Notes: generated by a model from the letters alone, not told the origin. A DNA stretch of 7,890 nucleotides from an uncultured Atopobiaceae bacterium (GCA_947581665.1 CANPVI010000067.1:1-7890), one strand, 5' to 3'. Shown: positions 1 to 5,311, counted from the first letter of the stretch. Translations and numbers: made by a program.

Positions 1-34
1 TCTCCTGCGATGGAAACGCGAGGTGGTTTTCACA

Positions 35-394
35 TTACGACCGCCCCCAAGGAGCGCACTGTCCGGGCTGAAGCTTCGGCGTGAAGATGCCGTTTCCGGT
101 GCTCGGGCAATCGCACTCCTCGATGCCGAATCCATAATCGTGGACCCAGCCTCCCCCCACGACGGCGAGCTCGTCTTCCGAGAGCTCGCCCTCGGACGCC
201 GGCTCGACGAGGAGGTCGTCGGCCGTGAGGTCGAAGCCGTGGGAGGTGGCGAAGTCGGCGATGGCCTTAGCCAGATCGGCCCGTCCCTCGACCTCCACGT
301 GCAGCTCGATGCCGTCGGTCACGGCTTGGAGCTCGTCCTTGAGCGCGCCATCCGCGGAGATCGCCTCGTAGAACTTGGTCACTCTCTCGTTCAT
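35..394 (-). CDS. Nif11-type RiPP precursor peptide with a divergent core (copy 1)
   Basis: The predicted product is a 119 aa peptide. Residues 1-82 form a Nif11-like leader: the N-terminal FYEAIS segment, an Ala-rich helix around residues 42-52, then GELSEDELAVVGGG with the double-glycine cleavage site at 80-82. The leader has no cysteine. The core (about 83-119) is unlike those of the five neighbours. It has a CDC pair (C94, C96), one distal Cys (C113), a DYGFG segment and several Pro and Ser/Thr. The start is the MNERV methionine, because it matches the N termini of the paralogues and has a GGGAGA ribosome site about 8 nt upstream; the frame stays open further upstream but that extension looks like noise. 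It is the last gene of a likely three-gene unit, 116 nt after copy 2. Precursor identity is inferred from the family pattern; the modification and final activity are unknown. Confidence 0.82.
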   Translation of the reverse strand: MNERVTKFYEAISADGALKDELQAVTDGIELHVEVEGRADLAKAIADFATSHGFDLTADDLLVEPASEGELSEDELAVVGGGWVHDYGFGIEECDCPSTGNGIFTPKLQPGQCAPWGRS

Positions 395-510
395 TGGAAG
401 TCTCCCGTTCCCCTCATGAGTTCCGCACGCTTCATTGCGAGCGGAAAGAGCCGATCGAGATGCGACGAGCCGCCGCCCGTCATCTCCCGCAATGTCCGAT
501 TGCGAGCTTT

Positions 511-876
511 CTAGCCGATGACGCCGCAGGTCCACTTCCCGCTTTCCCTCTTCGCGCCCCCGACGACCACGCAGCCGCAGCCCTTCACGGCGCCGATGAT
601 GACGCACGCGCAGCGGCCGCCGCCCGAAACGCCCTCGAGCTCAGCCTCGGAAAGCTCGCCCTCGGGAGCCTCCACATCGGCCGCGAGGATGTCCTCGGCG
701 CTGAGGTCGAGCTCGTGGGCGGCGGCGAAGGCGGCGACGGCCTCGGCCATGGCGGCGCGGGCCTCCTCCTCGGAGAGACTGTCGAGGTTCACGCCTTCGG
801 TGACGGCGACGAGCTCGGCCTGGAGCGCGTCGTCTGCGGAGACGACCTCGTAGAACCTGGTCACATTCTCGTTCAT
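511..876 (-). CDS. Nif11-type RiPP precursor peptide, CxC-x8-CxC core (copy 2)
   Basis: The predicted product is a 121 aa peptide with a Nif11-type leader ending in VSGG (G85-G86). The core begins near residue 87 and carries five cysteines, C89, C91, C100, C102 and C117. The 8-residue spacer VIIGAVKG is hydrophobic and Gly-rich. The tail after CGC is the shortest of the group (14 residues to the last Cys). The core has only one Ser and one Thr, both in the tail, so lanthionine rings inside the CxC-x8-CxC unit are unlikely. The start is set by alignment to the paralogues and by an AAAGGA ribosome site 6-7 nt upstream inside the shared GCGAAAGGA sequence. It lies 23 nt after copy 3 and is probably co-transcribed and perhaps translationally coupled with it. 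Confidence 0.88.
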   Translation of the reverse strand: MNENVTRFYEVVSADDALQAELVAVTEGVNLDSLSEEEARAAMAEAVAAFAAAHELDLSAEDILAADVEAPEGELSEAELEGVSGGGRCACVIIGAVKGCGCVVVGGAKRESGKWTCGVIG

Positions 877-899
877 CTGAGTTCCTTTCGCGTGAGAGC

Positions 900-1286
900 C
901 TACGAGTCGCCGCCACCGAGGAAGCAGCCCTGGGAGCCGGTGCTCGTCCTCAGCCCGGAGCCCTTGCCGCCCCCGCCGAGGACGCAGCCGCAACCCTTCA
1001 CGGCGCCGATGATGACGCAGAAGCAGCTACTGCCGCCTGCGACGGCCTCGAGCTCCTCTTCGGAGAGCTCGCCCTCGGGTGCGACGTCGGCTGCGAGGAG
1101 ATCCTCGACGGTGAGGTCGAGGTCGTGGGCCGCCGCGAAGCTGGCGACGGCCTCGGCAATGGCGGCGCGCGCCTCCTCCTCGGAGGCACCCTCGATATCC
1201 ACGCCCTCGGTGACGGCGGTGAGTTCTGCCTGAAGCGCGTCGTCTGCCGACACGGCCTCGTAGAACCTGGACACTTTTTCGGTCAT
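900..1286 (-). CDS. Nif11-type RiPP precursor peptide, CxC-x8-CxC core (copy 3)
   Basis: The predicted product is a 128 aa peptide. Leader residues 1-85 have the Nif11 look: FYEAVSADDALQ at the N terminus, then SEEEARAAIAEAVASFAAAHDLDL, here split as SEEEARAAIAEAV and ASFAAAHDLDL, then GELSEEELEAVAGG ending at G84-G85. The core (86-128) has C88, C90, C99, C101 and C121, with the spacer VIIGAVKG identical to copy 2. Its tail is rich in Gly, Ser and Thr, the most dehydratable tail of the set. The start has a GCGAAAGGA ribosome site about 7 nt upstream and a GGATAATC box 37 nt upstream. It is the first gene of the 3-2-1 unit, downstream of the terminator that closes copy 4. Confidence 0.88.
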   Translation of the reverse strand: MTEKVSRFYEAVSADDALQAELTAVTEGVDIEGASEEEARAAIAEAVASFAAAHDLDLTVEDLLAADVAPEGELSEEELEAVAGGSSCFCVIIGAVKGCGCVLGGGGKGSGLRTSTGSQGCFLGGGDS

Positions 1287-1322
1287 CGGTCGTCCTTTCG
1301 CTTGACCGCGGGTATTGATGCC

Positions 1323-1330
1323 GATTATCC
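1323..1330 (-). promoter_or_regulatory. Putative -10 box (GGATAATC) for the copy 3-2-1 unit
   Basis: On the minus strand the sequence reads GGGGATAATCGG. It contains GATAAT, one base from the TATAAT consensus, and lies 37 nt upstream of the copy 3 start. The same GGATAATC sits 37 nt upstream of copy 4 and 34 nt upstream of copy 6. I could not find a convincing -35 element at 16-18 nt spacing, so an activator-dependent promoter is possible. The motif and spacing are seen; the promoter role is inferred. Confidence 0.5.
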
Positions 1331-1486
1331 CCAGCTAGATGCCCTTGTTCGACGTAAACCCCGAATGGCGTGCGTGGAGGTCGATTCGTGTACGCGCCCG
1401 CGTCATTCGCGCGTGGTATGTGCCGTTGGCCGGTGTGGTGGCACACAGAATGTCCACAGGTGCGGCTCCCTCGCCCTCTGTCAAAC

Positions 1487-1535
1487 AAAAAAAGGCCCCA
1501 CTTGGCCTCCTCGTGCGGAGGCCAAGTGGGGCCTT
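1487..1535 (-). terminator. Rho-independent terminator after copy 4
   Basis: A perfect 19-bp inverted repeat (1492-1510 with 1517-1535) encloses a 6-nt loop. Read on the minus strand it is followed by seven T residues (1493-1487, overlapping the stem base). It starts 23 nt past the copy 4 stop at 1559, which separates copy 4 from the copy 3-2-1 unit. On the plus strand there is no matching T run, so it acts in the minus direction. Confidence 0.9.
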
Positions 1536-1558
1536 CTGCGTGCGCTACAAAGCGCGGT

Positions 1559-1954
1559 CTACGCTAATCCGTCGCCGGCCACGATACAGCCAGGGAGAAA
1601 CTGCATGTCCAAGCCCATGTCCTTGCCGCCGCCGCCGATGAAGCAGCCGCAGCCCTTCACGGCGCCGATGACGACGCACGCGCAGCCGGTCTTCGTCCTG
1701 CCGCCGGCCACGACATCGAGCTCTGCCTCGGAGAGCTCGCCCTCGGGCGCCTCGTCGGCCGCGAGGATGTCGGCGACGGTGAGGTCGAGGTCGTGGGCCG
1801 CCGCGAAGGCGGCGACGGCCTCGGCCATGGCGGCGCGGGCCTCCTCCTCGGAAACATCCTCGAGGTTCACGCCTTCGGTGACGGCCATGAGCTCGGCCTG
1901 GAGCTCGTCGTCTGCAGAGACGACCTCGTAGAATTTCGTGACTTTCTCGTTCAT
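1559..1954 (-). CDS. Nif11-type RiPP precursor peptide, CxC-x8-CxC core (copy 4)
   Basis: The predicted product is a 131 aa peptide. The leader (1-85) ends in GELSEAELDVVAGG with the double glycine at 84-85 and contains no Cys. The core (86-131) carries C91, C93, C102, C104 and C123. The spacer is VVIGAVKG, and an 18-residue Gly/Met/Asp/Phe tail leads to the last Cys and an IVAGDGLA end. The start is supported by alignment to the paralogues and by AAAGGAAG about 6 nt upstream. It stands alone: its own GGATAATC box lies upstream at 1991-1998 and a strong terminator follows at 1487-1535. It is probably independently transcribed, which would allow its dose to differ from the other copies. Confidence 0.88.
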   Translation of the reverse strand: MNEKVTKFYEVVSADDELQAELMAVTEGVNLEDVSEEEARAAMAEAVAAFAAAHDLDLTVADILAADEAPEGELSEAELDVVAGGRTKTGCACVVIGAVKGCGCFIGGGGKDMGLDMQFLPGCIVAGDGLA

Positions 1955-1990
1955 GGATCTTCCTTTCGCTTGGGTGCGGATCCCGAGGGT

Positions 1991-2006
1991 GATTATCCCC
2001 CACGTG
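1991..2006 (-). promoter_or_regulatory. Putative promoter/operator (CACGTnnnGGATAATC) for copy 4
   Basis: On the minus strand CACGT is followed after 3 nt by GGATAATC, 37 nt upstream of the copy 4 start. Copy 6 has the same CACGTnnnGGATAATC with the same 3-nt gap. GATAAT can serve as a -10 box. The CACGT half may be part of a binding site for a regulator, but this is inferred from two instances only. Confidence 0.45.
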
Positions 2007-2080
2007 CTTCCCCATCCGTCGCACGGCACCGATCGTGCAACCCAGACGCACTTTCGTGCGCCTCCACACCCCATTCGTGC

Positions 2081-2112
2081 GCAAGACAGTAGGGACGGAC
2101 CTTTTGTCTTGC
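2081..2112. repeat. REP-like palindromic repeat, copy A (GCAAGAC...GTCTTGC)
   Basis: The element starts GCAAGACAGT and ends CTTTTGTCTTGC, so its termini form an inverted GCAAGAC/GTCTTGC pair around AGGGACGGAC. A near-identical copy lies 61 nt further on, an inverted copy follows at 2199, and remnants occur at 3565 and 3786. The form is that of short interspersed palindromic repeats; no transposase is present in the window. Confidence 0.7.
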
Positions 2113-2141
2113 GCGCAACGCTTCTAGCTGGGCAAACGTCC

Positions 2142-2172
2142 GCAAGACAGTGGGGACGGACCTTTTGTCTTG
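2142..2172. repeat. REP-like palindromic repeat, copy B
   Basis: Same layout as copy A: GCAAGACAGT, then GGGGACGGACC, then TTTTGTCTTG. It differs from copy A by one base in the interior (TGGGG against TAGGG) and lacks the final C. It is a direct repeat of copy A in the same orientation. Confidence 0.7.
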
Positions 2173-2198
2173 GAAAAGATGCTGGTAGACGGCTTGCC

Positions 2199-2239
2199 GC
2201 AAGACGAAAGCTCCGTCCCTACTGTCTCTACTGTCTTGC
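2199..2239. repeat. REP-like palindromic repeat, inverted copy C with internal duplication
   Basis: Read on the minus strand this is GCAAGACAGTAGAGACAGTAG followed by GGACGGAGC and TTTCGTCTTGC (the first segment is 21 nt, here GCAAGACAGTAG plus AGACAGTAG). It is copy A in the opposite orientation, with the ACAGTAG segment duplicated. Together with copy B it forms an inverted pair around 2142-2239. Confidence 0.65.
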
Positions 2240-2324
2240 CGAGTTCGCACCAAATATGTTGAACCGGATGGCAAGGTCTCGGATGCGCGCGTTCTTCGCG
2301 CGTCCGAACCGCTGTCCATCCGGA

Positions 2325-2405
2325 GGACTAAAACAGCAGCTCAAGGCGCAAGCCTTGAGCTGCTCGCAAAATTGCCATCTGGCCTCGCGCAGCGCGAGGC
2401 CAGAT
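2325..2405 (-). repeat. Double stem-loop element E1 with a CTGTTTT tail
   Basis: Two near-perfect hairpins lie side by side. One has a 13-bp stem at 2335-2347/2352-2364 with a GCAA loop on the plus strand. The other has a 13-bp stem at 2377-2389/2393-2405. In the minus direction the order is hairpin, GGCAATTTTGCG linker, hairpin, then CTGTTTTAGTCC. The T4 tract could make the pair a weak terminator for the copy 6-5 transcript, about 180 nt after the copy 5 stop. The same architecture with different stem sequences recurs at 5419-5594, which suggests a repeat family rather than only a terminator. Confidence 0.6.
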
Positions 2406-2424
2406 GATTCATCACCCTGCCGTG

Positions 2425-2477
2425 TGGGAGCATAGGTGACGCGACCGAAGAGCACGGTCGCATCCCCTACACTCCCA
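2425..2477. other. Nested stem-loop in the intergenic region after copy 5
   Basis: An inner 7-bp perfect stem (2441-2447 with 2455-2461, GCGACCG/CGGTCGC) is nested inside a TGGGAG/CTCCCA pair (2425-2430 with 2472-2477). No gene or tRNA is recognisable here. It may be part of the neighbouring E1 structured region. Confidence 0.4.
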
Positions 2478-2514
2478 AACGGCGCAAAAGAGCCTTGCCC
2501 TGCCGGAACTCATA

Positions 2515-2544
2515 AGCGGCCCGAGGCCTCAAACTCGAGCCGCT
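2515..2544 (-). terminator. Possible weak terminator hairpin after copy 5
   Basis: A 10-bp stem with one G-T wobble (2515-2524 with 2535-2544) lies 40 nt downstream of the copy 5 stop in the minus direction. No T run follows, so intrinsic termination is doubtful; it may instead protect the 3' end of the message. Confidence 0.3.
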
Positions 2545-2583
2545 TCTCTTCTATCTTCCGAAGTTTCCGAAGGGCTGGCCTCC

Positions 2584-2970
2584 TTAGAGGCCGACCATGA
2601 TGGGGCAGGCGGTGTAGTCCCCGCCGGTGACGCCCTGCGTCTTCGCCGCGCCGCCGATGAAGCAGCCGCAGCCCTTGAACATGCCGATGATGACGCACGC
2701 GCAGCCGCTCGAGCCGCCCGCGACGGCTTCGAGCTCGCCTTCCGAAAGCTGTCCCTCGGCGACTTCCGCGTCGGCCGCGAGGATGTCGGCCGCGGTGAGG
2801 TCGAGGTCGTGGGCGGCCGCGAAGGCGGCCACGGCCTCTGCGATGGCGGCTCGGGCCTCCTCCTCGGACGTATCGTCGAGCACCACGCCCTCGACAACGA
2901 CGTCAAGCTCGCCCTGGAGCTCCTCATCGGCGGAAACCGCCTCATAGAAAGCCCGTACCTTCTCGTTCAT
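2584..2970 (-). CDS. Nif11-type RiPP precursor peptide, CxC-x8-CxC core (copy 5)
   Basis: The predicted product is a 128 aa peptide from the MNEKV start. A methionine 5 codons upstream (MEGRS) is also possible, but the GGAGGGAAG ribosome site lies within that extension and the paralogues all start at this Met. The leader ends GQLSEGELEAVAGG at G85-G86. The core has C90, C92, C101, C103 and C122. Its spacer VIIGMFKG departs from the usual VIIGAVKG, and the tail ends ACPIMVGL. It lies 57 nt after copy 6 and lacks its own GGATAATC box, so it is most likely expressed from the copy 6 promoter. Confidence 0.88.
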   Translation of the reverse strand: MNEKVRAFYEAVSADEELQGELDVVVEGVVLDDTSEEEARAAIAEAVAAFAAAHDLDLTAADILAADAEVAEGQLSEGELEAVAGGSSGCACVIIGMFKGCGCFIGGAAKTQGVTGGDYTACPIMVGL

Positions 2971-2994
2971 CGATCTTCCCTCCATGCCATCGCA

Positions 2995-3011
2995 CGCCTC
3001 GGGGCGAGGCG
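2995..3011 (-). other. Short hairpin between copies 6 and 5
   Basis: A perfect 7-bp GC-rich stem (2995-3001 with 3005-3011, CGCCTCG/CGAGGCG) with a 3-nt loop sits in the 57-nt gap. No T run follows, so it is not a canonical terminator. It could stabilise or process the two-gene message and so set the copy 6 to copy 5 ratio. Confidence 0.4.
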
Positions 3012-3027
3012 TCGCCCGCGCGAGCGA

Positions 3028-3417
3028 TTAGTAGCCGCCTACGATCGGGCAGTGCTTCGTGTGCGTATCGTCGCCCTGGTTGATCATATTCTTCCTGCTT
3101 CCGCTGATGAAGCAGCCGCAACCCGTGGCCGCGCCGACGATGAAGCACCCGCACTTCACGCCGCCGGTGACCGCCTCGAGCTCGGCCTCGGAGATCTCGC
3201 CCTCGGGCTGCTCGGCGTCGGCGGCGAGGATGTCCTCCGCGGTGAGGTCGAGGTCATGCGCGGCCGCGAAGGCGGCGACAGCCTCGGCCATGGCGCCGCG
3301 CGCTTGCCTCTCGGGCACGCCGTCGACGGCAACCCCCTCCGTCACGGTGGTGAGCTCAGCCTGGAGCGCGTCATCGGTGGAGACGGCCTCATAGAATTTC
3401 TGGATCTTCTCGTTCAT
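3028..3417 (-). CDS. Nif11-type RiPP precursor peptide, CxC-x8-CxC core (copy 6)
   Basis: The predicted product is a 129 aa peptide, the most divergent leader among the five CxC-x8-CxC copies: VPERQARGA replaces the usual SEEEARAA. It ends GEISEAELEAVTGG at G85-G86. The core has C89, C91, C100, C102 and C123. The spacer FIVGAATG carries the only hydroxyl residue (T98) found in any of the five spacers, and the tail is polar (SRKNMINQGDD and so on) before CPIVGGY. The start aligns with the paralogues and has GGAAAGGAAG just upstream. It is the promoter-proximal gene of the 6-5 unit, with a CACGTnnnGGATAATC box 34 nt upstream. Confidence 0.88.
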   Translation of the reverse strand: MNEKIQKFYEAVSTDDALQAELTTVTEGVAVDGVPERQARGAMAEAVAAFAAAHDLDLTAEDILAADAEQPEGEISEAELEAVTGGVKCGCFIVGAATGCGCFISGSRKNMINQGDDTHTKHCPIVGGY

Positions 3418-3450
3418 CGTTCTTCCTTTCCGCACATCGGGAACTGGGCC

Positions 3451-3466
3451 GATTATCCATGACGTG
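3451..3466 (-). promoter_or_regulatory. Putative promoter/operator (CACGTnnnGGATAATC) for copies 6-5
   Basis: On the minus strand CACGT, 3 nt, GGATAATCGG lies 34 nt upstream of the copy 6 start. It matches the copy 4 box in sequence and gap, and the copy 3 box in GGATAATCGG. No clear -35 is visible. The recurrence ahead of only the first gene of each proposed unit supports a transcriptional role. Confidence 0.5.
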
Positions 3467-3564
3467 GCATCCTGCGAAGGCCAAAGCCGTGAACGGAGCC
3501 CGTAGCTGCGCTTTCATGTATTCGCGGCTGCCTTTCGCGTTCGAGTCGAGGAGAGTTCGTGGAT

Positions 3565-3591
3565 GACGGAATCTCCGTCCCCACTGTCTTG
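3565..3591. repeat. REP-like repeat fragment (inverted orientation)
   Basis: GACGGAATCTCCGTCCCCAC followed by TGTCTTG matches the inverted copy C type (CTCCGTCCC, ACTGTCTTG). It also contains its own small palindrome, ACGGA-ATC-TCCGT. It abuts the tandem repeats that start at 3593. Confidence 0.55.
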
Positions 3592-3592
3592 T

Positions 3593-3674
3593 AAAGACTT
3601 ACGCCGCGTAGCCACTCCCCCAAAGACTTACGCCGCGTAGTCCCAAAGGACTCCCAAAGACTTACGCCGCGTAG
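3593..3674. repeat. Three direct repeats of AAAGACTTACGCCGCGTAG
   Basis: A 19-nt unit occurs exactly at 3593-3611, 3622-3640 and 3656-3674, with start-to-start distances of 29 and 34 nt. The third copy overlaps the left arm of the inverted repeat at 3665-3765. Unequal, very short spacers and the lack of cas genes argue against CRISPR. Confidence 0.8.
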
Positions 3675-3765
3675 CCACTTTTTCGGTGCGGCGGTTCGGA
3701 TGGAATACTCACTTGCAAGCTCGTGGCTATCTCGGGTTGCGCACCGAAAAAGTGGCTACGCGGCG
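3665..3765. repeat. Inverted repeat pair with CACTTTTTCGGTGC arms
   Basis: A perfect 26-bp inverted repeat (3665-3690 with 3740-3765) encloses 49 bp. The arms contain GTAGCCACTTTTTCGGTGCG. The enclosed segment holds GGTTCGGATGG, which also occurs with related arms at 7464-7595. It lies downstream of the permease gene and upstream of copy 6 and could terminate transcription in part, but the repeat elsewhere suggests a mobile or dispersed element. Confidence 0.75.
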
Positions 3766-3769
3766 GAAA

Positions 3770-3807
3770 GGGATGGGGGGGATGGGGGGGACGGATCTTT
3801 TGCCTTG
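3770..3807. repeat. G-tract tandem (GATGGGGGG) fused to a REP-like fragment
   Basis: GGG, AT, seven G, AT, seven G (3770-3790) is followed by ACGGATCTTTTGCCTTGG, which is a diverged copy of the ACGGACCTTTTGTCTTGC end of the repeats at 2081 and 2142. The G runs lie 34-54 nt beyond the permease stop and could form a G-quadruplex on the plus strand. Homopolymer length may also be unreliable in assembly. Confidence 0.5.
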
Positions 3808-3823
3808 GGGCCAGAAGAGCGCC

Positions 3824-5311
3824 TTACTCCATGTCGCCGAGGTCGATGGCGACATGGCGCACGCGGGTTTGGACGAAGTAGTAGATGATGCCGGCGACGG
3901 TCCAGCAGATGCCCACGATGATCGGGATGAGGCTCAAGGAGCAGAAGATGTAGCCCACTACGATGGCGCCGATGGCCGGGCAGACGAGGAGACGGAAGGG
4001 CTGGTGGCGCTCGTCCTCCTTGATCCAGCAGTGCCAGATGACCACGATGTTCAAGAGGCAGTACGTGGAGAGTGCGCCGAAGTTCTGGAACTCGGCCACC
4101 GTATCCATGTCGAGCGGCACGAGGATGAAGAGCGTCGCGAGCGAGAAGGCGCTCACGAAGATGATCGCCTGGGTCGGCGTCTTGGTCTTGGGGTTCATCT
4201 TGCCGAGGAAGCGCGGGAGGGCGCCGGACTTGCCCATGATGTAGAGGATGCGGGCAACGGAGGTCTGGCCGGCCATGCCGGTGAAGATGCCCTGGGCGAG
4301 CGCGATGGCCACGACGCACACGACGCCGAACCAGTCGCCGCCCACGAGCGATGCGAGCATGTAGAAGCCGTTGTCCCAGTCCTTGGCCATGAGCTCGCCG
4401 GTGGGGTCGACGCACGTGGCGATGTAGCACATGAGGAAGAAGAGGCAGCCGAGGATGAGGACGATGAGGATGATCGCCTTGGAGACGCCGCGCGGGCCGT
4501 CCTTGGCCTCCTCCGTGAGCGTGGCGACGGAGCCGAAGCCCACGTAGGAGAGGGCCGAGAGGGCAACCGCGCCCATCATCGCGTTGAAGGAGAACTTGGG
4601 CGGGTTGACGATGGCCGTGGCGGTGAAGTGGCTCGTGGCGGGGTGGCCGAAGATGTAGGCGAGACCGAAGCCCATGAAGAGGAAGAGCACGACGAGCTCG
4701 GCCACGAGGGCGAAGCGATCGATGATGATCGTGGTCTCCACGCCGCGGAGCGTGACGAACGTGACGAAGGCCATGAAGGCGAGGCACCACACCCAGACCG
4801 GGATCATCGGGAAGTACTCCTCGAGCGCGATGCCCGCGAGGATGTACATGAGGTTCGGGCAGATGAGGTACTGGAGCAGCATCAGCCAGCCCGTGACGAA
4901 GCCGATGCCGCGGCCGATGCCCTTGGAGGCGTAGGTGAAGATCGAGCCCGACGAGGGATAGAGCCTCACCATCACCCCGAAGGAGAGGGCCGTGAAGAGC
5001 ATGGCCACCATGCCGATGAGGTAGGCGAGCGCCGGCATGCCGTTCGAGGTCTGGAAGACGTTGCCGTAGATGGAGAAGGGCGCGATCGGCACCATGAAGA
5101 TGAGGCCGTAGACGACCATGTCGAAGATGGAGAGCGTCTTGGCGAAGCCCGTGTTCTGGGTGGATGGGTCCTTCATGGCCGTGGGGTCGTCCTCGCGAAG
5201 CTCCCTCGACTCGGCGTCGGGGTAGGCGAGGTGGTCGTAGGTGGGAGGCGCCTGTTGCGCCGTAGTTGCGTTCGTGGCTGGTGCGCTCGGTCTGGCGGCG
5301 TCCCCCGACAT
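3824..5311 (-). CDS. APC-superfamily permease, PuuP-like (amino acid or polyamine importer)
   Basis: The predicted product is a 495 aa integral membrane protein that likely imports an amino acid or polyamine by proton or ion coupling. About 55 hydrophilic N-terminal residues precede roughly 12 hydrophobic segments, the first near 62-84. Family-like motifs are the TM1 region GLIFMVPIAPF (69-79), the YPSSGSIFTYA loop (118-128), YVGFGSVATLTEEAKD (256-271) before KAI, GQTSVARILYIMGKSGALP (348-366) and FGALSTYCLLN (411-421). Order and wording resemble E. coli PuuP (LGFDAVTTLSEE, SVSRLLYVMGRD, INFGALVAF) from memory, so PuuP-like is my best guess; the substrate cannot be read from sequence. Met1 is preceded by GGGGAG about 10 nt upstream. 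Met46 is an alternative start that would still keep all membrane segments. The gene is divergent from the HAD gene. Confidence 0.9.
   Translation of the reverse strand: MSGDAARPSAPATNATTAQQAPPTYDHLAYPDAESRELREDDPTAMKDPSTQNTGFAKTLSIFDMVVYGLIFMVPIAPFSIYGNVFQTSNGMPALAYLIGMVAMLFTALSFGVMVRLYPSSGSIFTYASKGIGRGIGFVTGWLMLLQYLICPNLMYILAGIALEEYFPMIPVWVWCLAFMAFVTFVTLRGVETTIIIDRFALVAELVVLFLFMGFGLAYIFGHPATSHFTATAIVNPPKFSFNAMMGAVALSALSYVGFGSVATLTEEAKDGPRGVSKAIILIVLILGCLFFLMCYIATCVDPTGELMAKDWDNGFYMLASLVGGDWFGVVCVVAIALAQGIFTGMAGQTSVARILYIMGKSGALPRFLGKMNPKTKTPTQAIIFVSAFSLATLFILVPLDMDTVAEFQNFGALSTYCLLNIVVIWHCWIKEDERHQPFRLLVCPAIGAIVVGYIFCSLSLIPIIVGICWTVAGIIYYFVQTRVRHVAIDLGDME

Noticed and set aside
1993..2319. 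A 108-codon minus-strand frame through the REP-like copies
   Set aside because: Composed almost wholly of repeat sequence, so the open frame is a by-product.
2228..2455. A 75-codon minus-strand frame across the double hairpin region
   Set aside because: Its coding would run through two near-perfect stem-loops and a REP copy; no ribosome site or family is recognisable.
2410..2583. Possible tRNA or known ncRNA in the gap after copy 5
   Set aside because: Hairpins are present but no cloverleaf, T-loop or CCA end can be drawn on either strand.
23..2947. Several plus-strand open frames opposite the precursor genes (for example 394-1233, 1125-1931, 2627-2947)
   Set aside because: They repeat because the genes beneath them repeat. 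Ser/Ala-rich translations mirror the leader codons and have no ribosome sites that make sense.
511..3417. Lanthipeptide identity of the array by analogy with prochlorosins
   Set aside because: The conserved CxC-x8-CxC unit has almost no Ser/Thr and no lanthionine synthetase gene is in view, so the class is left open.
3593..3674. Possible CRISPR array
   Set aside because: Only three 19-nt units with 10 and 15 nt between them, and no cas genes or leader.
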